Positions 1 through 7,770 of a stretch of 64,000 bases of DNA are shown piece after piece. This stretch comes from UBA11606 sp964504305 (lineage in GTDB: Bacteria; Actinomycetota; Acidimicrobiia; Acidimicrobiales; Aldehydirespiratoraceae). The stretch is from positions 62,001-126,000 of the forward strand of contig CAZDEB010000002.1 of assembly GCA_964504305.1 (NCBI GenBank), given 5' to 3'. Every line of letters starts with the position of its first letter. Position 1 is the stretch's first letter. The notes beneath the pieces were generated by a model, which did not search any database, was not told the origin of the DNA, and saw only the letters and a program-made list of their open reading frames with translations. The translations under genes and the position numbers were made by a program.

Positions 1-1
1 G

Positions 2-298
2 GTGATCGAGCCGGGGAAACTTGACCGATCGCCCACCGGCACCGGCGTGTCGGCTCGCATGGCCGTGCTGCACCAGCGGGGCCAAATGGGGGTCGGCGAC
101 GAGTTGGTCATGCGTTCGGTCATTGATTCCGAATTCGTGGGATCGATCGCCGGCACTGCTCGGGCTGGGGACTTGGCTGCAATCGTGCCGACGGTGTCGG
201 GCCGGGCTTGGATAACCGGCGTTTCGTCGTTGGTGGTGGACCCTGCTGATCCTTGGCCGACCGGGTACCGGGTTGGCGATACTTGGCCGACCGGGTGA
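2..298 (+). CDS. Proline racemase / trans-3-hydroxy-L-proline dehydratase family protein, C-terminal part
   Basis: This is the last ~98 codons of a proline-racemase-family enzyme; the 5' part lies outside the window, so the GTG at position 2 is an internal codon. The active-site segment DRSPTGTG is at residues 8-15, followed by the family C-terminus (SIAGTARAGDLAAIVPTVSG, then an ITG..SLVVDPADP segment). In this superfamily true racemases and 4-hydroxyproline epimerases have Cys at the fifth position of DRSPxGTG. A Thr there is the known mark of trans-3-hydroxy-L-proline dehydratases, which make pyrroline-2-carboxylate. The dehydratase call rests on that residue; the first catalytic Cys is not visible. 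Gene end is sure, substrate is inferred. Confidence 0.8.
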   Translation: MIEPGKLDRSPTGTGVSARMAVLHQRGQMGVGDELVMRSVIDSEFVGSIAGTARAGDLAAIVPTVSGRAWITGVSSLVVDPADPWPTGYRVGDTWPTG

Positions 299-319
299 GT
301 CGGCGTCTACGCTCGTTGG

Positions 320-1261
320 ATGCCTCAACCATTTCGTTTCGGTCTGCAACTTCACGGCCCAATTGATGACAAGACTTGGCTCGACACGGCCCGGTTCGCC
401 GAAGACCAAGGGTTCTCATCGATTCTGATGCCCGACCATTTTCATCATCAGTACGGGCCGATAGTTTCGCTGGCCGCAGCGGCCGCGGTCACCACCGAAT
501 TGAAGGTCGGCGCGCTGGTGTTCGGCAACGATTATCGCCATCCGGTGGTGTTGGCCAAAGAGATGGCGACTCTCGACCACATCTCGCAGGGGCGAGTCGA
601 GTTTGGCCTCGGTGCCGGCTGGACCCGTACCGACTACGACCAGTCAGGGCTGGTCTATGACCGCCCCGGGGTCCGTATCGAGCGGATGGTCGAAAGCCTC
701 GACATCATTCGCAAGTGTTGGGCCGGCGACGCGTTCGACTACCAGGGCAAGCATTACACGATCAGCGGCTACGACGGTCATCCCAAGCCGTACACCGAAG
801 GAGGACCTCCGGTCATCATCGGCGGTGGCGGCCCGCGGATGCTCGGGGTAGCGACAAGAAACGCCGACATTGTCGCGGTCACCGCCAATCTCCGAGCCGG
901 CGAGGTCGGCGCCGATGCCATCGCCGATTCGATGCCCGACGCTTACGATCGCAAGATCGCGCGGGTCAAAGAGGTGGCCGGCGACCGCTTCGAGTCCCTC
1001 GAGCTCAGTTCTCTGGCGATGAACACCGCGATCGGCGATGATCGCGATGCCACCCTCGGAGTGTTCGCCGAACTCTTCGGCGCTTCGGTGGACGACGTGG
1101 CCCAAAGCCCGGCCCTAATTGCCGGAAGTGTTGCTCAGATTGTCGAGACGCTGCAACAACGTCGCGAACGGTGGGGCTTCAACTACGTCGTGGTGCAGTG
1201 GAGCGGCGGGCGCGGCATGGACAAGTTCGGTGAGGTAATCGCCGCACTAGCCGGAACCTGA
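320..1261 (+). CDS. LLM-class F420-dependent oxidoreductase
   Basis: A 313-residue luciferase-like monooxygenase-fold protein of the length usual for actinobacterial F420-dependent oxidoreductases. Typical landmarks are FGLQLHGP at the N-terminus, the DHF (MPDHFHHQYGP) segment near residue 40, KVGALVFGNDYRHPVVLAKE, the RVEFGLGAGW strand near residue 95, and PVIIGGGGPRMLGVA near residue 170. It resembles the family named after MSMEG_2516. The cofactor is probably deazaflavin F420, but FMN cannot be excluded from sequence alone. The ATG at 320 lies 21 bp after the upstream stop and the EamA-type gene follows 9 bp downstream, so the two may be cotranscribed. Substrate unknown. Confidence 0.85.
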   Translation: MPQPFRFGLQLHGPIDDKTWLDTARFAEDQGFSSILMPDHFHHQYGPIVSLAAAAAVTTELKVGALVFGNDYRHPVVLAKEMATLDHISQGRVEFGLGAGWTRTDYDQSGLVYDRPGVRIERMVESLDIIRKCWAGDAFDYQGKHYTISGYDGHPKPYTEGGPPVIIGGGGPRMLGVATRNADIVAVTANLRAGEVGADAIADSMPDAYDRKIARVKEVAGDRFESLELSSLAMNTAIGDDRDATLGVFAELFGASVDDVAQSPALIAGSVAQIVETLQQRRERWGFNYVVVQWSGGRGMDKFGEVIAALAGT

Positions 1262-1270
1262 TCGCCGCCG

Positions 1271-2101
1271 TTGGCCCTTCTCTTGGCGCTCGGAGTGTCG
1301 TTAGCCGCCGGCGTCAGCGACTTCAGTGGCGCAGTGGCGACGCGACGGGCACCGGCGATGGTGGTGAGCGCCGCCGCTCACGCCGCCGGACTGGTGTTCA
1401 CCGTTGGCCTCGCGCTGTTGCTTGGCGGCTCTCCGACCGCGTCTGATCTGGCGTGGGGTGCGGCTGCTGGTGCGGGGAGCGCCGTTGGCCTGGTGGCCAT
1501 TTACCACGGCTACGCCCACTACCGAGTCGGAATCGTCGCGCCGGTGGTAGGGGTGCTTTCGACCGCCTGCCCCGTGGCGGTGTCGGCGGCTCAGGGCGAT
1601 TCGTTCAGCCCGCGGGTTGGTTTGGGAATAGCGCTCGGCTTTCTGGCGATTGGCATGGTGAGCATGTCGGGCGACAAGGGGAGTGGACAGGTCGCTCGAT
1701 CGATCGGCTTCGGGCTGATTGGAGCGGCCGGACTCGGGTTCTTGCTGGTGGCCTTCGCCCAGACCAGCGACGATGGCGGGGTGTGGATTGTGGCGCCTTC
1801 ACGACTGTCCGGGCTCGTGATCCTTGCCGCACTGATGGCTATCACCGGGGCCAAACCTCATGTGGGCCGGTCCAACGTGGCGGTAATCATCGCCATAGCG
1901 GTGTTGAGCTCTTCGGCCAACGCCTTGTACGCCACCGCCACCACCTTGGGTTCGTTGGCGACGGTGGCCGTAGTGGCGTCGATGTTCCCGGCGGTGAGCG
2001 TCGCCCTTGCCTGGTTGGTATTTCGTGAACGCATCGGTCGGCTTCAGATGGTTGGGTTTGCTTTGGCTATCGCGTCGGTGGGTTTGATCGCCCTTGGTTG
2101 A
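1271..2101 (+). CDS. EamA/DMT-family membrane transporter
   Basis: 276 residues, almost entirely hydrophobic, with about ten predicted membrane helices in two similar halves, as in drug/metabolite transporters. The C-terminal half ends with the EamA-like pattern of a small-residue helix, VALAWLVFRERIG and a final helix (QMVGFALAIASVGLIALG). The start is TTG at 1271, nine bases after the LLM oxidoreductase stop; no ATG is suitably placed. It probably exports or imports a small metabolite; no substrate can be read from the sequence. It converges on the CobW gene with 15 bp between stops. Confidence 0.8.
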   Translation: MALLLALGVSLAAGVSDFSGAVATRRAPAMVVSAAAHAAGLVFTVGLALLLGGSPTASDLAWGAAAGAGSAVGLVAIYHGYAHYRVGIVAPVVGVLSTACPVAVSAAQGDSFSPRVGLGIALGFLAIGMVSMSGDKGSGQVARSIGFGLIGAAGLGFLLVAFAQTSDDGGVWIVAPSRLSGLVILAALMAITGAKPHVGRSNVAVIIAIAVLSSSANALYATATTLGSLATVAVVASMFPAVSVALAWLVFRERIGRLQMVGFALAIASVGLIALG

Positions 2102-2116
2102 GGACGGGGCCGCTCG

Positions 2117-3013
2117 CTAGAGCCGGACCACGACCAGATCGGTGGGGGCCTGGTCTTCGGCCGCCGGCAATGGCGAGATCCGGCGACGACGCCCCACTTG
2201 TTGAACGAGTAGCCGGCGTCCGTCGACGTCGACGGCGATTGCCTTGGCTCGCACGACGTTGCCGCGCAACCCGTCGAGCATGTGGTGTAGCTCGTCGATC
2301 GAGGTTGGTTGCGCCAGCGCGACGCGCTCGGTTTCGTGGGGGTCGAACAAACTCGGCGGGGGCCCGGCATCGAAGCCATCGGGCCGCCTGGTTCCCAGTG
2401 ACAAAAGGATCGACCCGGCGGCTGGATCGGTCGATTCGACCACCGGCACGCTGGGGCATCTGGCGGCCAGTTCGGTTCGCACCGATTGAAGGGTCTGGCT
2501 CTCAACGAGGTCGGTCTTGGAGACAACGAGCAGGTCGGCGGCGGTCAGCTGACGCATCAGCAGCGGTTCGAGCAGAGGCTGCTTTGCCTGGTGAACAAAG
2601 GCCTCGGCATCGATCAGGACGATTACGCCGTCGAGGCGAAAACCGTCGCTTCCTCCCCACGGGATCACTTGCGTCGGGTCGGCAACCCCGCTGAGCTCGA
2701 TCACCAGGTGGTCGGGAGCGTTGGGTCGGGCTCGGAGATCGTCGAGCGCGGCGGCCAGTCCCTGCGCCATCGAACAACAGACGCAACCGTCGGTTAGTTC
2801 GATCGTGTCTCCGCTTCGCCGGCGCAGCAAGGCGGCATCGACGTTGATCTCGCCTACGTCGTTGACAATCAAAGCGATCGGCCGATCGGTGCGGGCCAAC
2901 AAGTCGTTGAGCAGCGTGGTCTTACCGGACCCCAAGTAGCCGCCGATAAGGGTGACCGGGACCCGTCTACCGTCCCACGGCGCTATGAACTCTTCGGGTT
3001 CGTCGACGTCCAC
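2117..3013 (-). CDS. CobW/COG0523-family P-loop GTPase (metal chaperone type)
   Basis: 298 residues. A Walker A motif GGYLGSGKTTLLNDLL lies near residue 25, the metal-binding CxCC motif (DGCVCCSM) near residue 75, followed by ELSGVADP and the VSKTDLV guanine-specificity motif near residue 160. A shorter CobW C-terminal domain ends the protein. COG0523 GTPases deliver zinc, cobalt or other metals to client proteins; which metal applies here is unknown and no target gene is adjacent. The start is GTG at 3013, 48 bp from the divergently transcribed P450, so the two genes share a short promoter region. Confidence 0.88.
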   Translation of the reverse strand: MDVDEPEEFIAPWDGRRVPVTLIGGYLGSGKTTLLNDLLARTDRPIALIVNDVGEINVDAALLRRRSGDTIELTDGCVCCSMAQGLAAALDDLRARPNAPDHLVIELSGVADPTQVIPWGGSDGFRLDGVIVLIDAEAFVHQAKQPLLEPLLMRQLTAADLLVVSKTDLVESQTLQSVRTELAARCPSVPVVESTDPAAGSILLSLGTRRPDGFDAGPPPSLFDPHETERVALAQPTSIDELHHMLDGLRGNVVRAKAIAVDVDGRRLLVQQVGRRRRISPLPAAEDQAPTDLVVVRL

Positions 3014-3061
3014 CCCGCGACCGTATCGCTACGGTCGTCCCGCTGCGCCTACCATCTGGCT

Positions 3062-4273
3062 ATGTCGATCCAATCTGAGCCGGTCTTTTTCAACCCTCTC
3101 GAGCCCGGTTACATCGAGAATCCGTGGCCGCACCTTTCAACGATCCGTGAAGCCGACCCTGTGCATCACCTTTTGACCGGACAATACCTACTGTTTCGAT
3201 ACGACGATGTGTTCGCAGTCTTGCGCGACCCTTCGCTAAGCGTTGATGACAACAACGTGAACATGGAGGTCCTCGACCGAGCAGCGCTCTTCGAAGAGAT
3301 GGACCCCGATCAGCAAAACCGGTCGATACTCAATATCGATCCGCCTGATCACACCAGACTCCGACGCCTCATAAGCAAGGCTTTCACGCCTCGCACCATC
3401 GAGGCCCTACGGCCGCGTATTCAAGCAATGGTCGACGATGCACTCGATGCCATCGAAGGCCGTGGTGGTGGCGACATCGTTGCGGAGTTGGCTTTCCCGC
3501 TGCCCTTCGACGTGATCTCCGAAATGTTGGGTATGCCGGCGGCCGACAAAGACCAGATCAAACAGTGGTCGGGTGCGTTGGTGAAGACCCTCGACCCGAT
3601 CATCACCGAAGAAGAAGTAGCGGCGGCGATCGATGCCGGAACCAGAATGGACACCCTGATCGACGAGGTGGTGGCGTGGAAACGGGCCAACCCGAGTGAC
3701 GATCTGCTATCGGCCATGATTGCCGCCGAAGAAGACGGCGACCGAATGACGGCGCGCGAATTGCGTGATCAGGTTTCGGTGTTGTTCATCGCCGGACACG
3801 AGACGACGGTGAACCTCATCGGCACCGGGACTTACGAGCTTCTTCGGCACCCCGATCAACTGGCATTGTGGCAGCAAACCGAACTACCCAATGCCGTCGA
3901 CGAGTTGTTGCGTTGGGTGTCGCCGGTCCAGATAAGTCGGCGGGTCACCATCGACGAGTTGGTCGTGCGGGGTGTCACAATTCCGCCCGGCTCGTTCGTT
4001 TTGACTTCGCTGGCTTCGGCGAACCACGATCCTGGTTTCTGGGGCGATACCGCCGAGACGTTGGATCTGACTCGAACCAATGCCGGTCAACATGTGTCGT
4101 TCGGGTCCGGCGTTCACTATTGCCTCGGCGCATCGCTCGCCAAACTCGAAGCAGAAATCGCCATTGGTTCGCTCATCAAACGATTCGACCGAATCACTGT
4201 TGATGGCGAACCTGGATGGAACGGTCGTATCAACCTGCGAGGCTTGGAGTCGTTGCCGGTTTCGGTTCGTTAG
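3062..4273 (+). CDS. Cytochrome P450
   Basis: 403 residues, the normal length for a soluble bacterial P450. The oxygen-activating I-helix motif AGHETT is near residue 242, the K-helix ExxR motif (DELLRWVSP) near residue 280, and the heme-ligand loop FGSGVHYCLGASLA near residue 345 with the Cys at about 353. It is a class I-type enzyme needing external ferredoxin and reductase, neither of which is adjacent. A CYP subfamily cannot be assigned by eye. It is transcribed away from the CobW gene. The substrate could be a sterol, fatty acid or terpenoid; there is no pathway context. Confidence 0.93.
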   Translation: MSIQSEPVFFNPLEPGYIENPWPHLSTIREADPVHHLLTGQYLLFRYDDVFAVLRDPSLSVDDNNVNMEVLDRAALFEEMDPDQQNRSILNIDPPDHTRLRRLISKAFTPRTIEALRPRIQAMVDDALDAIEGRGGGDIVAELAFPLPFDVISEMLGMPAADKDQIKQWSGALVKTLDPIITEEEVAAAIDAGTRMDTLIDEVVAWKRANPSDDLLSAMIAAEEDGDRMTARELRDQVSVLFIAGHETTVNLIGTGTYELLRHPDQLALWQQTELPNAVDELLRWVSPVQISRRVTIDELVVRGVTIPPGSFVLTSLASANHDPGFWGDTAETLDLTRTNAGQHVSFGSGVHYCLGASLAKLEAEIAIGSLIKRFDRITVDGEPGWNGRINLRGLESLPVSVR

Positions 4274-4288
4274 CTCTGGTAGGCGAAG

Positions 4289-4546
4289 TTACAGATCGAG
4301 TTCGTCGTGAGGGTCGATGTAGACCACGTCGCGGCGAAAGTCTTCGATACAGCGTTCCGAGATCGGCATGGCCATGTTGACGCGGATGGCGTCTCGGTGC
4401 GAAACGTGAATACTCGGAGGGATATGCGGTTCAAACGACTTGTTGAACGCCGCCGCCCCCTTCATTGCCGGTGCGACCGTGTTTTGGGCCATGTAACCAG
4501 TAGGGCCGATGATGTGACGCAACGGCTTGAACGTGTTGGTAGTCAT
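4289..4546 (-). CDS. Small conserved-looking protein of unknown function
   Basis: An 85-residue reading frame starting at ATG 4546 and ending TAA 4289, converging on the P450 gene with 15 bp between stops. The frame stays open 31 codons further upstream, but that part is Arg-rich and looks like non-coding extension. The product is soluble, with an acidic C-terminus (VVYIDPHDELDL). I recognise no domain. Composition and codon use look coding, but support rests only on frame length and context. Confidence 0.45.
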   Translation of the reverse strand: MTTNTFKPLRHIIGPTGYMAQNTVAPAMKGAAAFNKSFEPHIPPSIHVSHRDAIRVNMAMPISERCIEDFRRDVVYIDPHDELDL

Positions 4547-4679
4547 GGCTCGCCGCCCGGCGCGTCGCGCTGTGATCTCGGCCTTGAGGCTGCGAAGCCA
4601 CAGAAGAAGGCGAGGGCCGTGTCGTTTCACAGTTACCAAAGTAGCGGCTGGCCGTGCTCAAAGACAGGGCAGCAAGCGA

Positions 4680-5081
4680 TCAGCGACCGCGCTCCCAGTC
4701 TTCGAGGAGCTTTGGCGTGCTGCCTCGCACCTCGCCTACCGCCACGTTGATCTTTGACTGCAGCGTTGTTGAGCTCACGAAACTCACGCCGTACAACCAA
4801 GTTGCGCCGCCGTCTGACTCTCGGCGGTGGCGCACCAACGCGAAGCCCTCTTCGCCCTGAAATCGGATGGCCACCATTGCGTTGAGCTCGTGATCGTTGG
4901 TCAGCGGCAGTTCCAGCAATGCGCCCTCGAGCGAAATGTCCAGCACCGTCGCGATCGTGAATTGTTCGGGCTTCTTCCTGAGTCCGCGTTTGGGTCTCAC
5001 GAGATCCCACTCGACTTCTACGCGCTGGGGTGTGACCGGGTGACGCGGCAACAAGCGGTCTACGCCAAAGATCGGGCTCAT
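4680..5081 (-). CDS. PilZ-domain protein
   Basis: 133 residues containing a single PilZ-like domain. The second PilZ motif (D/N-x-S-x-x-G) is clear as VLDISLEGALLELP near residue 47, followed by the expected beta strands (AMVAIRFQGEEGFALVRHRR and WLYGVSFV). The first motif, RxxxR, may be RLLPR near residue 9, but spacing to the second motif is long, so c-di-GMP binding is likely rather than proven. It stands alone, divergent from the acyl-CoA ligase (ATG 5171). A second PilZ domain occurs in the membrane protein at 10157-12087, so c-di-GMP signalling is probably used in this organism. Confidence 0.75.
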   Translation of the reverse strand: MSPIFGVDRLLPRHPVTPQRVEVEWDLVRPKRGLRKKPEQFTIATVLDISLEGALLELPLTNDHELNAMVAIRFQGEEGFALVRHRRESDGGATWLYGVSFVSSTTLQSKINVAVGEVRGSTPKLLEDWERGR

Positions 5082-5170
5082 ATGGCCTTATCGGCCGAGC
5101 GGGGCCGTCTCTCAAGGAGTTGCCGTGCCGAAGCAGAACACCGGGCGCAGGCGGACTACGCTCCGAATCC

Positions 5171-6715
5171 ATGACGATCATCCACCGCAGCCTGCACCCC
5201 GACGTCGAGATCCCCGAGGTCTCAATAACTGATTACGTGTTCCGTGACGCGGCCAATTATCCCGAGCGGATGGCTATCTCCGATGGTGCTGGGACCAGCT
5301 ATACGTTTGGCGAACTCGAGCACGCCATCCGTTGTTTCGCCGGGGGGCTTCAGAGCCGAGGGTTCGGCCCTGGTTCGTGCATGGGTGTTATGGCGCCCAA
5401 CGTGCCCGAGTACATGATTGTTTTCCACGGCGTCGCTACAGCCGGCGGGACCCTTACCACGATCAACCCCACCTACGGGGCCGAGGAGGTCCGGTTTCAA
5501 CTCCAAGACGCCGGGGCTTCTTCGCTGGTAACGGTTCCGATGTTTCTCGATACGGCCAAAGCGGCGGCTGAAGGCACCGACGTGTCGGAGATCATCGTGA
5601 TTGGCGACATCGACGGGGTCACCTCGCTAACTGAGATGTACGGCGACCCGATTCGGCAGGTCAACGTCGACCTTCACGACGACATAATGGTGTTGCCTTA
5701 CTCGTCGGGAACCACCGGTCTGCCCAAGGGCGTCATGCTCACGCACTTCAATCTGGTCTCGAACATCTGCCAGATGACCCACGTTGTCAACTACACCGAC
5801 AACGAGATCGGTCTGGCGGCGTTGCCGTTCTTTCATATCTACGGCATGCAAGTGCTCATGAACGGCATGATCGCCAACGGAGCTGGGGTCATCACGATGC
5901 CGCGTTTCGATATGGAGCAAGCGCTCGATCTGTGCCAGACAAACTCGATCACCCGTTTCTTTGCCGTGCCACCAATGGTGTTGGGGCTGGCCAAGGCACC
6001 CATTGTCGATAACTACGACCTCACGTCGCTCAAACAAATCTTCTCGGGAGCTGCACCGCTTTCGGCTGAGCTGCAAGAAGAAGCCGCGGCCCGAGTTAAT
6101 TGCCAGGTAGTGCAGGGCTACGGCATGACCGAGCTCAGCCCGGTCACCCACGCCACCCCCGAGGGGGTGAACCGCGCCGGCACTAGTGGCCTGGCTATTA
6201 GCAATGTCGAGTCGCGCATTGTTGATCCCGAAACGGGCGAAGACCAGCCGGTGGGCGAACGCGGCGAACTGTGGGTACGCGGACCCATGGTCATGAAGGG
6301 ATATCTCAACAACCCTCAAGCCACGGCCGACACCATCGACGAAGACGGGTGGCTTCACACCGGCGATGTCGCCGTCGTCGACGAAGACGGACATTTTTCG
6401 ATCGTTGATCGCATCAAGGAGCTCATCAAATACAAGGGCTTCCAAGTTCCCCCGGCCGAGCTCGAGGGCCTGATCGTCACTCATCCGTCAGTGCTCGACG
6501 TGGCGGTTATCGGTGTTCCTGACGAGGAAGCGGGCGAGTTGCCGAAGGCTTTCGTGACCCTCGCTCCCGGTGCTTCTCTCACCCTCGAAGACCTTCAAGC
6601 GTTTGTGGGCGAACACTTGGTGTCTTACAAGCAGATTCGGCTGCTCGAAGAGATCGACACCATCCCCAAGAGCGCCTCCGGCAAGATCATTCGACGAGAA
6701 CTTCGTGACCGCTGA
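5171..6715 (+). CDS. AMP-forming acyl-CoA synthetase / 4-coumarate-CoA-ligase-like enzyme
   Basis: 514 residues from ATG 5171; the 17 codons that stay open upstream overlap the divergent PilZ promoter and are not family-like. ANL-superfamily motifs are complete: the phosphate-binding loop YSSGTTGLPKGVMLTH near residue 180, QGYGMTE near residue 315, the hinge GDVAVVDEDGHFSIVDR near residue 400 and the catalytic C-terminal Lys in PKSASGKIIRREL near the end. It activates a carboxylic acid as acyl-AMP and then forms the CoA thioester. Similarity is closest to 4CL-type ligases, but the acid could be aryl or fatty. No other pathway gene is adjacent. Confidence 0.9.
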   Translation: MTIIHRSLHPDVEIPEVSITDYVFRDAANYPERMAISDGAGTSYTFGELEHAIRCFAGGLQSRGFGPGSCMGVMAPNVPEYMIVFHGVATAGGTLTTINPTYGAEEVRFQLQDAGASSLVTVPMFLDTAKAAAEGTDVSEIIVIGDIDGVTSLTEMYGDPIRQVNVDLHDDIMVLPYSSGTTGLPKGVMLTHFNLVSNICQMTHVVNYTDNEIGLAALPFFHIYGMQVLMNGMIANGAGVITMPRFDMEQALDLCQTNSITRFFAVPPMVLGLAKAPIVDNYDLTSLKQIFSGAAPLSAELQEEAAARVNCQVVQGYGMTELSPVTHATPEGVNRAGTSGLAISNVESRIVDPETGEDQPVGERGELWVRGPMVMKGYLNNPQATADTIDEDGWLHTGDVAVVDEDGHFSIVDRIKELIKYKGFQVPPAELEGLIVTHPSVLDVAVIGVPDEEAGELPKAFVTLAPGASLTLEDLQAFVGEHLVSYKQIRLLEEIDTIPKSASGKIIRRELRDR

Positions 6716-6765
6716 GGACCGCTAGAGCGTAGTTAGCCGCCGGTTAGCCCTTAGCCTGCGCCAAT

Positions 6766-7767
6766 ATGGCGCGGCCCAGTGACAACCCCCGAACTTCGAA
6801 TGTCAACGTGTTGACCACCCTGCTAAAAGAGCGCGGTCATCTTGTTGTCGACGGCGCCACCGGAACTCAACTGATGGCTTCGGGGCTCGAAGCCGGCGAC
6901 GCTCCTGAGCGGCTCAATCTCGATCGTCCCGAAGCGGTGTATTCGCTTCATCAGTCATATGTAGATGCTGGGTCCGACATTGTTCTCACCAACACGTTTG
7001 GGGGTTCGCGCTATCGGCTCAAGCTTCACAAGCTCGATGATCGGGTTGTCGAAATCAACCAGGCGGCCGCCGAGCATGCCCGTCACGTGGTCGATCGGGT
7101 TGATCGGCGGGTTCTGGTCGCAGGCTCGATCGGGCCGACGGGGGAGTTGCTTGTGCCTCTCGGCGAGCTCGACCCTGCCGACGCAGCCGACGCTTTCGCC
7201 GAACAGGCTCTTGGTCTCACCAAGGGTGGTGCCGATCTCTTGTGGATCGAAACCATGAGTTCGCTAGAGGAGATCGAAGCGGCGTTCACCGGCGCCCGTC
7301 GGTCATCTGATCTGCCGATAGCGGTAACCCTTAGTTTCGACACTGCCGGTCGCACGATGATGGGCGTCACGGGAACCGCAGCGGCACAACGGCTCGTCGA
7401 GCTCGGAGCGGCCGCTGTCGGCGCCAACTGCGGCAACAACCTTCCCGACACCGAAGCGGCTCTGGCCGAGATCAAGGCAGTAGCCGGCGATATCCCGGTG
7501 ATCTCCAAATCCAATGCTGGCATCCCCGAATGGCATGGTGCCGAGCTGACCTATTCGGGGTCGCCCGATGTCATGGCCGCGCACGCCCATCGGGTGCGAG
7601 CCAACGGCGTTCAGATCATCGGCGGCTGTTGTGGCAACAACCCTGCCCATATTCGAGCGATCCGCGAAGTACTCGATGGCACTCGACCGGTGCCCGAGGT
7701 CGAGTTCGAGGCAGCCCCTGACCGCTCGGCACAACGAGCCCGCGGTTCGCGGCGGCGCCGCCGCTAG
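6766..7767 (+). CDS. Homocysteine S-methyltransferase domain protein
   Basis: 333 residues forming one Hcy-binding TIM barrel. The N-terminus has VDGATGTQLMASGL, and the three zinc-binding cysteines are visible in GANCGNN near residue 224 and GGCCGNN near residue 288. It transfers a methyl group to homocysteine to form methionine. It lacks the folate, B12 and activation modules of MetH, so the donor is probably betaine, dimethyl-sulfur compounds or S-methylmethionine, or it acts with a separate corrinoid protein. The basic C-terminus (RGSRRRRR) is probably disordered. It converges on the carboxylase gene with 3 bp between stops. Confidence 0.87.
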   Translation: MARPSDNPRTSNVNVLTTLLKERGHLVVDGATGTQLMASGLEAGDAPERLNLDRPEAVYSLHQSYVDAGSDIVLTNTFGGSRYRLKLHKLDDRVVEINQAAAEHARHVVDRVDRRVLVAGSIGPTGELLVPLGELDPADAADAFAEQALGLTKGGADLLWIETMSSLEEIEAAFTGARRSSDLPIAVTLSFDTAGRTMMGVTGTAAAQRLVELGAAAVGANCGNNLPDTEAALAEIKAVAGDIPVISKSNAGIPEWHGAELTYSGSPDVMAAHAHRVRANGVQIIGGCCGNNPAHIRAIREVLDGTRPVPEVEFEAAPDRSAQRARGSRRRRR

Positions 7768-7770
7768 CCG

